From Saccharina japonica (Eukaryota > Sar > Phaeophyceae > Laminariales > Laminariaceae), in NCBI GenBank assembly GCA_008828725.1, contig MEHQ01001114.1, forward strand, positions 540,748-604,747: a DNA stretch of 64,000 nt, given 5' to 3'. The first letter of the stretch is position 1. Each line of letters opens with the position of its first letter. Below, piece by piece: positions 49,010 through 59,950 of the stretch. A program made the translations under genes and the position numbers. The notes under the pieces are model-generated. The model was not told where the DNA came from. It did not search any database and saw only the letters and a list, made by a program, of their open reading frames with translations.

Positions 49010-49761
49010 CAGGCTAGTTCAGGCATATCACCCAAAATTTCGTCAGTCACGAATGCCGCATGCAATAGCAACTCCAATGTCACATATTTGGTATCATACT
49101 GACCGCCATGAACAGTGGAAGAGGGTGACATCGCCAGTTGTTTGTTCAAGGACCTAGAACTGGCGCTACCGCCGAAAATGTGGCCCGACCAATCACAGGC
49201 CTTCAAAGTGGTCAACAACAGTCAGGCGTTCCCGTAAGAAAACATTTCCCCCCCCATTTGTTTTTTCTGAACGAGCCGCTTCCAGGTGGTCCAAGGCATG
49301 TTTGTACAAAGTGTCACGCAAATACTCGAAGATGTGACTGCGTATGGTCATATTAAGTCATATTTAACGCCCAAAATCGATTATATACTGAAACTATTAA
49401 TAAGTAATTACGAGGCAATACTTACTTTTGCACTTTTACCGCACAAAAGTCCAAATGTCCACGCCGTTTTTTGGAGATAGACCCTGAATTTTGGTACACG
49501 TGTTTTATGCGCCCAACCCGAGCCTTTTACGAATGAGTTTTTTTTTTTCGCCGGAAATTTTGGACCTCTTAAGACCCAGATTTCCCAAAAAAAATGAAAA
49601 CAAACAATATCTGACGAAAACAAACCCCAAAAAAACCCATCCGTTAATGTCTCGGGTAGGGCGCATAAAACAAATGTGCCAAATTTCAGGGTCTATCTCC
49701 GAAAAACGGCGTGGATATTCGCCACTGAATGAATTTTGGGTGGTATGCTTGAACCAGCCTG
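49010..49761. mobile_element. TA-flanked foldback DNA element, copy 1
   Basis: It is a 752-bp element flanked by TA on both sides. The terminal inverted repeats start CAGGCTAGTTCAGGCAT on the left and the complement of ATGCTTGAACCAGCCTG on the right, and extend about 35 bp. A second inverted pair lies inside: 49452-49533 (TCCACGCCGTTTTTTGGAGA) against 49650-49725 (TCTCCGAAAAACGGCGTGGA). The TA duplication suggests the Tc1/mariner superfamily, by inference. There is no transposase frame. The homologous copy lies at 59951-60694 in the opposite orientation. Confidence 0.85.
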
Positions 49762-50327
49762 TATATGATATTTATTCTCGACATTTCTCGTAAATGTACT
49801 GGTACGGTCTGAATGCGTACCAATGGTCCACGTTGAAGCTCATCATGCTGCACATTGTCGGATGGCAAATCTTATACTACTAATAATAATACTCACAATA
49901 TATTATACTCTACCTGGTACGATATAAGTATATATTGTATGGTATGCCGTAACTCTGAGAGGATGCTATATGGGACATGCGTGAGCTGTACATACTACGT
50001 ATGATATATATATACACACATTTTCAAGGCCCGCGAGGGCAAACACATACACGTAGCACTGGAAAAACAGAGATCGCCGCCAACACCATGCTTCCTGTAC
50101 GCCTGTAACCCTCGAAAGGTAGGATTTTTGTGTAGAAATGCAAACTCCTTTTTCGGTGTGAAGTTCCACACCACGGGTGGGAGTGAAAACATGGAACTAT
50201 TAATAAACATTCGGAGTATCTTCCCGTGGCGGGTCCTGCAGACCGTGTGCGATTCTCGGATGCACAGCGTGGTCTGACAACGCGCGGAAGCCCTCTCACC
50301 TGCTACGGGACGGAATATTGCCGTAGA

Positions 50328-50672
50328 GTCGCCCCGGTGGGCTAGCAGGTAACCACGAAACTTGTTAGCGTCAAGGTCACGAGTTCGAGCCCCCCCGTGT
50401 GCATGCTCGTAGGGACTTTTTCTCGCAAAAAATCTTGACTATTAATAGCTGAAAGCGCGAGAGCGTGAGTTAGCAAAATTCGATGAAAATCGACGAGCGT
50501 TGGGAATGCTGAACCCTCTGCGCGATAAAAAATCAAGGCAAGAACCGTAGTGGGGGAGGAGGGAGAGGAGCCTACTTTGTGACCCCGGATCTGAGTTACG
50601 ACTAGGGAGGGAGAAAGACGGAAGTGCGAAGATAATGAATGGGATGGGAAAAAAAAAAAAAAAAAAAAAAAA
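50328..50672 (+). mobile_element. tRNA-derived SINE, full length, copy B
   Basis: The head starts GTCGCCCCGGTGG. It has an A-box-like GGGCTAGCAGG and a B box GAGTTCGAGCC about 42 bp further on. The body carries GAAAATCGACGAGCG, CAAGGCAAGAACCGTAGTGG, GACCCCGGATCTGAGTTACG and GCGAAGATAATGAATGGG. It ends in a tail of about 24 A. The full length is 345 bp, the best complete copy in the window. The palindrome CTATTAATAG lies between head and body. Confidence 0.9.
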
Positions 50673-50837
50673 GACTCCGCGTATGTCGCCAGCCCCGCCT
50701 TTCCCTGATGCGGTGCGTCGTAGATTGTACCTGGCTGCTGAGGAAGTCTCGACTCCGCGCCGTGGACGGATCACTCAGAAGGGACGGAACTTCGGTATAG
50801 GGCTGTCCGTCGAGAGACTTTCAAGAAATCCACCATG

Positions 50838-51090
50838 ACGCGGTGCTACGATAGAGGTAGCACTTTTGGCTGATTTTGTTTTCTAATGATCGGGCTCCTT
50901 AACCAAATCGCGGACTTTCATTATTTTGCTGCATATTTTCGATAGTTACCTATTATAGCTCATGGGATTGTTGTCGTTAGCACTCTTGGTTTTTTGCAAA
51001 ATCGGATTTTCGGGTGAGGTATATTGGCCCCTCAAGTGACCACCCTTATAAGGCAAAACATCACGGTGCATCTCTATCGTAGCATTCGTT
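50838..51090 (-). mobile_element. MITE, GCTACG-TIR family, copy 6 (inverted)
   Basis: The ends are GACGCGGTGCTACGATAGAGG (20-bp core) and CTCTATCGTAGCATTCGTT. It has the hairpin variant CAAGTGACCACCCTTATAAG, as in the copy at 26626. It lies 58 bp left of the copia target duplication. Confidence 0.85.
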
Positions 51091-51152
51091 AGACACTATA
51101 CAATATATGGCGCAAACTGATAAATGCATGATCTTAGGATAAACCTTTACAA

Positions 51153-51522
51153 TGTTCAATTAGGCTGATATGCGATGGAGGTGGATAAGCTCCCAATAGC
51201 CACACTAGGCTGTGAGCGAGGCACTGCAACACGCAGTGTGTAGAAGCTAGTTTAAGATGTCTTTATTATGTCGGCCCGGAAAGGGGTAGACGGATGCAGG
51301 GGGAAAGGTGGAGTGGGTCATGTGGGTCAACTCTCCACAGCCCAGTAACAACCGCTCGTAGTCGAATACCTAAACCTTCTCGCATAGTGCCTACTCGTAC
51401 ATACCCGTGTGACTGCTCGTGGGTGATACCACGAGACGATCCCTGTAACTTACCTCCGTGACACAACGTATGTAACCGTAACTTATTGCTAGGCTGTTCG
51501 TTGAGACAAGCTATATCGAACA
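51153..51522 (-). repeat. 3' LTR of the copia element
   Basis: On the plus strand it starts TGTTCAATTAGGCTGATATG and ends CTATATCGAACA, so both termini are TG...CA. It borders the TACAA duplication on the outside and the polypurine tract (from 51523) on the inside. Confidence 0.93.
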
Positions 51523-51603
51523 CCCTCCCTGGCGCTGGATCAACTAACAAGCCTCGAAAACACAAACAAACACCATCCACAAACAACATATTACTGTATC
51601 CCT

Positions 51604-53612
51604 AACAGAAAATCGCGGTGTTTCTCAAAACTGTTTTTGCCAATAGCCTTCGTGAGAATGTCCGCATGCTGGTCGTCCGTCCGGAGATACTTAACCGACA
51701 AGTCTCCCGTCCCCACCAACTCGCGCAGAAAATATTACCGTACATCGATGTGCTTACTGTTGGATGAGCGTAATGGGTTTTTGGCCAAGTGTATCGCCCC
51801 TTTGTTGTCTTCAAACACTCCAATACTCGGCGACCCCGGACTGGGCATCAGAAAAACCAACACTCCTCTCACGTAAAGGGCTTCCTTCACCCCGTCGGCC
51901 ATGGCTACGTACGCCGCCTCGGTAGTTGATAGGGTGACGCATTTCTGCGTCCTAGAAAACCACGACACAAGTGTACCCCCGCAACAGACAGCCACGCCAG
52001 AGACCGAACGCCTATCGTCGGCCTTGTGGGCGTAGTCCGCGTCCACGTACGTCTCCAAGTCATATTCCAACTGCACTTCCTCTAGTTTACTGTCCTTCCT
52101 GAACGTCAGACCCAAGTGAGCCGTAGCGCTCAGGTACTCGATTATCTTCCTAGCCGCCTTAACATGTACCTCCTTAGGGTCATGTGAAAACCTCGCAACT
52201 GCCCGTACTGCGTTGGCGATGTCCGGCCTCGTCTGATTCGCAATCCACATCAGACTCCCCACCATTTCGCGGTATCTCGCGTCCACCGCAGGGTCCTCAC
52301 CACTCACGTGCCTGAGGTCCAACGACGGAGAAGCGGGGATGGGGCTGGTTTTCGTGATTCCAAAACGTTCGACAACATTTCGGATAAACTGAGTCTGCGA
52401 AATCTCCAAGGTCCCCTTCTCACGGTCTCTCTTGTACTCGCTGCCCATGTACCACGTAACCTCGCCAAGATGTTTCGTAGGGAATCTCTTGTTGAGATCC
52501 GCCACTACTGAATCCGTGATTTCCTTCGTGGCTGCGATCTTGATGTCGTCCACGTGGACCACCAGTATCGCTGCAACCTCGTCATCCACCATCAGTCGAA
52601 AGACGCACGGGTCTACCAAGCACTGCTCAAAACCACACTCAACCAAGGTTGACGACAGTAGCTTATACCACGAGCGACCACTCTGCTTCAGCCCATAAAG
52701 AGCTTTGTTGAGTCGGACTACCTTACCCGATAACCGCCCACATCCAGGGGGCAATCTTAAGAAACTTTCGGTATCCAACTCTGACTGAATAAAGGCCTGG
52801 TCAACGTCCAAGTGCCTCAAGTCCCAGTCAAGTTTGCATGCCATTGCTGCAACGATGCGGTTACACGTGGTTGATGCAGTAGGGGCAAACGTATCAAAGT
52901 AGTCAACTCCCTCTACGTGACTATAGCCTCTAGCTACCAATCTCGCCTTAGCTCTATCGATCATGCCATGCTTGTCACCCTTCCACTTCAAGCGCCACTT
53001 TGATTCAACAATATTGCTACCCGCCGGAACTTCGGAAATCTCAGTGAAAGTGTCAGCGGCCTCTAGTCCATCGAATTCCGCTTGCATAGCCTCTACTCAA
53101 ACGCCAGAGTGGATTGATGAACGCGCCGCGGAGTAAGACGTCGGTTCCGGTTCCGCCTCCTTGAGGAGGCAATCCGGCAACCGAGTAGGTTCACCGCCTG
53201 TGTCTTGCGCCGCCAGTAGCGCATGAAGTATGCGGCCTCCCTCGCAGGGCCCGATCGTACTGATCAGCCCCGTTGCGGCTTCCCGGTTGAGCGCCCTGGT
53301 CTGCGCTCTCGTGCTTCCCTCCCGAATCTCATCACCATCGCCCGGTCCTGACATGTGCGCTCCAAGTTGGCGCGCAGCAGTCCGGATCGCAGTCGGGGTC
53401 GGAGCTCCATCATCAGAGGATGACGCATCGTCACCATCTCGAGATGAAGTATCGCTTTCGGGCGGTTCGCTGCTGACCGTTGATGAATCGTTCAGCTCCT
53501 CACTTTGGGCTTGCAAATCACCGCCAGCTTGCGTCATCGGAGACACCGCATGGAGTTGGTGAGGAATTCCCCTCCCAACACCGGCAGTAACTCCCAAATT
53601 AGCGAGAACCAA
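51604..53612 (-). pseudogene. Copia linker, reverse transcriptase and RNase H
   Basis: The main open frame (51735-53087, 450 residues) has the copia RT blocks: SKWRLKWKGDKHG, RAKARLVARGYSH, GVDYFDTFAP, LDVDQAFIQSEL, YGLKQSGRSWYKL and VVHVDDIKIAAT (the YVDD-type catalytic box, here HVDD). It also has the RNase H blocks TYVDADYAHKADDRRSVSG, SWFSRTQKCVTLSTTEAAY, EDNKGAIHLAKNP and SKHIDVR. Two stops break it. A TGA at 53094-53096, where the family has Trp in V-W-V-E-A-M, cuts it from the linker frame (53097-53612). A TAA just after HIDVR, at the usual Tyr-His, cuts off the end, whose residues (LRELVGTGDLSVKYLR, ILTKA) continue to about 51604. Apart from those stops the core looks well preserved. 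Confidence 0.92.
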
Positions 53613-53964
53613 CTTCAGCCCTATGACTATCTACGCTGCTACTCGCACCACTCCTTGGCAGGCCTATTGCCGCGCCAAGACCTGGCAAACTCCCACTGGA
53701 GCTGACTCCCCTTACTTCCCCTGCACTGGTAGCGGTTCCGACCCGCTCACCAGTAACACCAGACGCAACCTCACTAACCGCAGCAGTTCTGCGATCCATC
53801 TCCTCGAAAATCTGCGTCTTCAGTCGCTCATCGTCTTGACGTCGCAGCTCTCGGTCGGTCTCGCGTCGATCTTGGTATTCTCTCCTGTCCGCCGCCAGCT
53901 GCCTCAAGAGACTGGCCAGGTCGTCCATCTCGGACGACCCGTCCACTGGGGGTCCACTCGGCAT
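53599..53964 (-). pseudogene. Copia gag, N-terminal remnant
   Basis: A 121-codon frame starts at the first ATG inside the 5' LTR, 38 bp from it. It has a hydrophilic helical segment rich in Asp/Arg (LLRQLAADRREYQDRRETD), as in gag proteins of this class. It stops at 53599, where it overlaps the linker frame, which marks the internal deletion junction. No zinc knuckle or protease motif (D[ST]G) is left. Confidence 0.65.
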
Positions 53965-54001
53965 GATCAGGCTGCTTGCTCGAACAATAAGCTCGTTAAC
54001 G

Positions 54002-54372
54002 TCTTCAATTAGCGCTGATATGCGATGGGTATGGATAAGCTCCCAACAGCCACACTAGGCTGTGAGCGAGGCACTGCAACACGCAGTGTGTAGAAGATAG
54101 TTTAAGATGTCTTTATTATGCCGGCCCGGAAAGGGGTAGACGGATGCAGGGGGAAAGGTGGAGTGGGTCATGTGGGTCAACTCTCCACAGCCCAGTAACA
54201 ACCGCTCGTAGTCGAATACCTAAACCTACTCGCATAGTGCCTACTCGTACATACCCGTGTGACTGCTCGTGGGTGATACCACGAGACGATCCCTGTAACT
54301 TACCTCCGTGACACGACGTATGTAACCGTAACTTATTGCTAGGCTGTTCGTTGAGACAAGCTATATCGAACA
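54002..54372 (-). repeat. 5' LTR of the copia element
   Basis: This is the partner of the LTR at 51153, colinear over its whole length with one single-base insertion (TTAGCGC against TTAGGC) and scattered substitutions. Its inner terminus on the plus strand reads TC rather than TG, a point change. The outer end is followed by TACAA. Confidence 0.93.
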
Positions 54373-54377
54373 TACAA

Positions 54378-54907
54378 CTCTGTATTTTACGGATGAATGT
54401 GTCGGGGTGACCGAGCCAGCGTGACCGACCGCTGGGCTCTGCTGTGTTGCGACGCCTGGGCCGTCTCTAGCGACGCCTCTCCCCTTTCTGTATATTTCGT
54501 GGCGAAGCTTGAGAACCTATAGAATGGGCTTCGGAGGCACGCCTCCCACGCGACAATGCTTGGTAGTGAATCAGGGGTTGTGCCACTCTCCGGTCGTTTC
54601 TCCGCCTGGTTTCGGATAATACGTTGTTGTCGTCAATGAATCCTCACTCACAAGAACTACAACATTTCCGACATAAGTTGTGGCAGTCGAACAATGAACA
54701 ACCCGTGGAAATAATACGTCTCTAAAAAATAAGTAAACTAATATAGAATACGAGCCTCTCAGCCGATTGGCCCGACAACCTATATATTCTACAAGGTTCC
54801 CCTTCGGGATGTTGTCGGCTTGAAACCCCGGGGGTTTCGCGAGTTGAGATGGGGGAGCATCATCGCCATCAGGCATCCCCACTGAATTTACTCCTAGAAC
54901 TCGTACT
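54378..54907. other. No gene recognised between copia LTR and SINE
   Basis: One minus frame (54571-54882) is of ordinary composition, starting MGMPDGDDAPPSQLAKPPGF, but shows no domain and no neighbouring exon. Confidence 0.4.
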
Positions 54908-55230
54908 GTCGCCCCTGTGGTCTAGAAGTTAACCACGAAGGATGCAAAGGTTGAAGTCAGGGGTTCGAGTCTCCGTATGTATGGAGAAATTATTCTCAAG
55001 TGACACCAACTAACAACTAACTGTCCAGAGCGCCTACTTTAGCATGGGTTTGCACAATTTGACGATATTCGATGAGGGAAGGAAGAGCTGAAATACTCTC
55101 GCGATAAAAATTGTGAGTGACGCACGGCAGGGGGGAACCTACTTAGTGGCCCCGGATCTAAGTCACGACTAACAACAGGGAGAAAGAAAAGGAGGGCGAA
55201 AATAATAAATGGGATGAAAAAATACAAATA
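54908..55230 (+). mobile_element. tRNA-derived SINE, diverged copy C
   Basis: The head starts GTCGCCCCTGTGG, with A box TGGTCTAGAAG and B box GGTTCGAGTCT, closer to pol III consensus than copy B. The body has GACGATATTCGATGAGGG, CTCTCGCGATAAA, CCCCGGATCTAAGTCACGAC and GGGCGAAAATAATAAATGGG. It ends in an A-rich tail. It is more diverged in the body than copies A and B. Confidence 0.85.
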
Positions 55231-58200
55231 GAATCAAACTGCTGTGTAATACCTGGTACGTGGGATGATACTCGACGACGTGTTCTTGGTTATAAAAGTG
55301 CACGTGGAAATGTGGACATACTTGCATTGATCTCCAGGTGAGCACAAAAGCACCGTGGTTTTGTCACACAGGTCAAATTGTGAAGTGGTGGTGCTGTTGT
55401 GCTACTGTTGCACCGCTGCTGATGTTGCGTTGTCTACCGTGTCTGCGCGGTAGCTTTTGACATGCGGAGGAAGTTGTGCGATCGTATCATCGTTTTCCAG
55501 CCCCTGCTGAGATTACATGTAACAGGTCTTCGCTCCTACTTTGTAGGTGGACAGGAAACACGGCACACACACGAACACACACACATATGCACCGTCCGGG
55601 AAGGTCACAACAGGAAGGGCTTCACGTGCGGCTGCTTCTGTTCTTCAGAGTAGACAGTTCCATGGACAGTGCATCCGTACACAACGCGGTAGCAGCGGCC
55701 CGCAGCAGAGCAGCAGAGCAGCATCTTGAAATGTGTGGGGTTCGATCTATCCTGGCAGGCTCTAGTCAGGCGGCAACGTATCCCGTAGTTACTTGCCAGC
55801 TCTCGCGACTCTGAACACCCAGAGCACGCTCCACCGGCCTCGACCGGGGCCCAAACCCGAGGCGTGTACATACACCCGGGTTTCCTACGTGCCCCGCAAC
55901 CGACATCACAAGGACAACCCGTGGCCGGAAGTTGGCAAAATACTGACGTCGAAAACAAGTACATCCGATACATACCGGAGGATACATAGATGTCCGGGTA
56001 TTATATAAGCGGTTAGGTGCTCCGCCTGAAATCATGGTTCCTCGATCCTGAGTGCGTCAGCCCCGTTGTGCCCCATGGACGGGTGGAGAGGCTCGGTGCC
56101 ACAACCAGTAGAAAACCGGGCCTCATTCCCATCGCGCGAATCATGGCCGTCCCGCGTTGAGCATTGCGGACAAAGTAGTTTAAAATTTCAGCCAAATGGC
56201 ATGGTGCGGGATTATAATCCTGAAAGGCAGCATATACCTACTTACAGTTGACTTAGTTAGCTGACCCAACGTGCTCGGTGAATTTTATCACTTATTAGAC
56301 CCTCTCCGCTCTCAGCTTAAATTGCCCACGTGGGCTCATCTGGAAAAACATCACAAGAGCGCTGCAGACATTTATAGGACAAATCATTTTTGGTCTCGAT
56401 TGTGATACTCTTTCTGGTCTGATTTCGTCCTTTCATGGCTTGTTGAGAAAAAACCCAATTCCTCCAACTTTAATGATCGGCCGATTTTTTCCCTTTCAGC
56501 AGTTTAAAAGCGCATAGCGTAAGCCACGGAACGAATCACACCCACCTTGGGCAGCACACGACCCCATATGAGCACACACAGCAGTGATACGTGTCTTAAT
56601 CCGTTTTATTTGGTCTCTTTATCACTGGGGGCACGTTCATTACCACACCCTCTACGCAAGGTGCGTCATTGTCAGTGTGTTTCGTGATAATCTATACACG
56701 ACGCCCCATGGTACAGCATGACTACATCTTCACACAACCACCAGACCCTTATCAAACCCTATTTCCTTATCGGTTGAACTCATAGATAGTATATGTAGTA
56801 ATGATGTTTGAAAGAGCGAAAACGTTCCTCAGGTTACGCGACGGTGGGGATGTATGTTCCATAGGGGATGCATGTTCCATACCTCGGACAGATCATGATC
56901 TATCTATCTTAGATCATCTTCAGATCGTCTAGTTCCTCACTTGCAGTGGTGAGAGATTGTGCAGGGTTTGAATAGCGTGCTGATCCAAGCAAGGAATAAT
57001 AGTCATGTTCTAGGTCGTGCAGACTCTACGGCTCGCGCCCGGCAACATGAGCGAACAAATGCCATAAATCATGTTCTAGATTATGCAAATTCCATGGGTT
57101 GCACCGGGCCATAGGAGGCTGAAAATACAATATCGGGAAGATATCAGCCTTGAAAGATCTAGAAGATCACAATGAGGTAAGAATCGATGATCTATCTACC
57201 CAAGGTGTGGAACGTTCTTCTTTTAGTGCGTTGTGCGCACAACTAAAAACCAAGAGTGGTGCATATGGCTTCCTGAGGCGCGAGCTGAGTTCTACGAGCC
57301 ACCATGAACGCTTGGGAGGATTCCGAGGCGACTGCTGGTCGAACTATTCTGTGCGAGGATGCTACCGGGTGCATGACGGCCGTTCTGCTCTCCGCCGCTC
57401 AAGGCCAGCACCGACGAACGAGCGTCATTTGAACGGTGGGCTGACGGCAAGGGACGAAGCAGGAAGGCACACGCGCTGTTGCCGAACTGTGGACGGGATT
57501 CTCGCTAGGCAGCGACGCTCCCACACTTCGGGCTGAGTGAGTGTTGCTCCGCTGACCGTGCGTCGAGGGGGGGGAGGGGCATTCACGCTTATACCGGGCT
57601 GCGACAGGGGTGCCCGAGTTGCGTCGACGATAGTCATGCGTCATGCAGAGGGGGTGTTGAAGCGCGACGGACGCCCGCGGTGCGCCACGGGCGCTAAGGT
57701 GTTCTGAAATGCGAGATGGCTGGCCTGAACAGCCTCACACCGAGGGCACATTGCGTGGGACGATATCAAGTTGTCGGAAGGCTCTCGGCCGTATCGTTGT
57801 AGGAGAATTTGAGGAGTGCCGCCTGCGGAGGAATCGTTTCAGTGGGGCGTGGAAATTCCATCAATCATCATCTTCCACGTCCTCGCTCAGAGTTGATTTC
57901 TTAGCTTCACCCAGTTAACTACCAAGGATACACCAGTCGCGCCGTCGTGCGTGTGCATCGCCCATCTCTCGTTTACCAACGTCGGCTGCACTGGCGACGG
58001 ACATAATGTGCACTCGTGGCCATCAGAAGATCGCCTACCGCGCCAGAACTCGACGAACTCGACACGGATTTAGACGCGAGCAGCGGAGGATGAAAATGCA
58101 CATATGGGGCCGCCTAATACACCGTCTGTGTCGACATCGGTGGTGTGTTGGTGGCGCGCTAGGAAACAAAGGCCACTCCAAACACCAACTTTGAACACAC

Positions 58201-58630
58201 CATGTACATCCGGACGTGGTAATGACACATGAATTACGACACGCTGTGGCCGCACGTTCTCGAACGTTTCTCCCAGGCACCGGCAGGCAGACGACCATTA
58301 AATGAGGAGAGTCGTCGTCCCTGGGTACGCTCTCTCTGACGCCGGCCTCCTCATCACAATACCTAGCACATCATATCATACATTGTTCGTAGATTGGAAG
58401 CCTGGATGCCCTGGCCGCCCCTCAGTCGGATGATAGTATGTGTAGTCGTTGCATTAAAGGACAGCTGATTAGAGAGAAAGGAACCTTCGTTGCTTCGACC
58501 CCAAGCAAAGTGTTCATGATAACGACTGCGTAGGTGCATGCCATCATCTGCAACAAGTAACCGGAACTGATGGAACGATCCAAACGGACACCTTCCCGGA
58601 CTCTTCACAGTAGTGGCGATACCGTAAGGG
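55231..58630. other. No gene recognised
   Basis: Several frames of 80-130 codons occur around 57.15-57.7 kb (both strands), but none shows a domain, and the two strands are equally open. A GC-rich stretch with a run of nine G lies at 57570. Around 56.02-56.06 kb there is a weak B-box-like GGTTCCTCGATCC without a matching A box. Confidence 0.4.
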
Positions 58631-58639
58631 AAACTAACG

Positions 58640-59360
58640 CAAGCTAGAGCCGTTCAACCCACAACAGCCCCCTTGAGACGAACACAAAGTCCCGGCTGCT
58701 CCGTCGCGGGCCTTGCCGGTGGCAGGTGCCTGTTGTGTGCGCTTCTGCGGAAATGCGTCCCGACCACAACCCCACGTCAAGCCGAGGTTGTTCAGATGAG
58801 TGAGACCGTCGTGCAACTCGTGCACTACGTCTCCACCACCTCGACCCGACGTCCTTTAATCGTCTGCCACGGACCCCCGGACAGGGAGGCGCTCGTTTCG
58901 GTAGGTATAGGTGGTTCACGCGAAACGCGTTGCCAGGTGTATACACTCAGCACTCGTACAACCTTTCAAAGGTAGCTGGGTTCAGGGCCAAGGTAAAAAC
59001 ACTTCTGCTCTTTCGCCTATGGCGTGTCCTTCCTCGTCTCCTTGCGGTAGCTAGGCTTGAGGGAAGGTACTGAGCAAGTACTATCGGAGGGGGGCTCCCA
59101 TATCACATACCGTGCATCGGCTTGCTTTCTGGGTTGGCTGCGATTTCTGTGCGGCCCAGCGCATACGCCCGGTGGGACGCTTCAGCCAACAGGGAATCAG
59201 CTGCCGGCAATCGCGCGACAGGAACACGTTCACGAACCAGCATTCTGCCAGCCATTGCGGCCGTCTCGATTAAATCTAGCGCGCGCTCTACAACCCCATC
59301 GATTCGGGGGTTGTTGGCCGTCGTGCAGTTTTACTTGATACCTCGTGATCGACACAGGTC
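58640..59360 (-). mobile_element. Second decayed copia fragment (linker and integrase)
   Basis: DNA in 58720-58860 parallels 4750-4890. Shared phrases are AAGCCGA followed by GGTTGTTCAG or GTCGTTCAG, CCACCTCGA and CCGACGT. DNA in 59110-59340 parallels 5180-5405 (GGATGCTTCAGCC-type, CATTGC then GCTGTCTC or GCCGTCTC, TCAAGC or TAAATC, GCGCGCTC then AC..CCCAT). The latter part encodes the integrase in the 3.2-6.1 kb element. Here the frame is fully broken and the catalytic residues cannot be read. It is followed by a run of 19 C at 59366-59384. Confidence 0.65.
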
Positions 59361-59950
59361 TCCGACCCCCCCCCCCCCCCCCCCATAGACATATTTTAGA
59401 TCATTTTAGGTTGGGTTGACGTCGGTTGGCGATGACTCTGTAAAACTGTAAAACACGCCTCTCACTGCGTGAGCTAGACAACCAGGGTACCGTTCACCTT
59501 TTGAATTTTGTTTTGGCGGTCACCAAGGTTGGCGGTCGAGTTAGATCATTTGTGCGGGGTGGAGAACCTTTGCTCCGCACAAGGAGAATGATGGTATCAC
59601 GTAGTGTCTATATGGCAAGGCACCCACGAGGCAGTTACATAGTGCCCCCATTGCTGTCTCAAAGTGGCCACGCCATAGAAAACATATATATTTTTCGAGG
59701 CTGTCATCCATATTATGCAAGTCCGCCTCACAAGCGGATTTCAGTAGAATGCAGCTCACCCTTCATGCGACTCGCCTAAAACCTCACGGAGCTTCGCGAT
59801 TGGTGCTAGCAATGTCTGCCTGGTCGGTGAAAACCCGGCATGCTCCGTCCCGGCATTGTAGGGGTGCGAGGGTCTATGGGCATACGACGACGGCCATACA
59901 TGTACAAGGTGCAGCAGTCTCAATACATTTACTTTGCCTTTTTCACGATA

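Larger units (their letters stand above)
51148..54377 (-). mobile_element. Ty1/copia LTR retrotransposon, internally deleted
   Basis: The element proper spans 51153-54372, flanked by the 5-bp duplication TACAA (51148-51152 and 54373-54377). LTRs of 370-371 bp show about ten differences by eye. The polypurine tract next to the 3' LTR reads CCAGGGAGGG on the minus strand. From 5' to 3' (right to left) it keeps a short gag start, then jumps straight to the integrase-RT linker, then reverse transcriptase and RNase H. The rest of gag, protease and nearly all of integrase are gone, so it is non-autonomous. The primer binding site was not identified. LTR similarity and the clean duplication indicate a fairly recent insertion. 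Confidence 0.93.

Noticed and set aside
50328..50402. The SINE heads at 10758-10832, 50328-50402 and 54908-54982 as real tRNA genes
   Set aside because: A and B boxes are present, but the acceptor stems do not pair, the anticodon arms are degenerate, and each head continues into the same body and A tail.
51166..51522. Copia LTR starting at TGATATGC (357 bp)
   Set aside because: TG...CA is also satisfied there, but homology between the LTRs extends 13 bp further to TGTTCAATTAG. Only that boundary gives a matching 5-bp duplication (TACAA).
53230..53562. Plus-strand frame of 110 codons opposite the copia linker
   Set aside because: It is antisense to an acidic, serine-rich linker; no independent support.
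57150..57644. Frames on both strands at 57.1-57.7 kb as a gene
   Set aside because: Both strands are equally open, composition is arginine-rich from GC content, and no motif or splice structure supports either.
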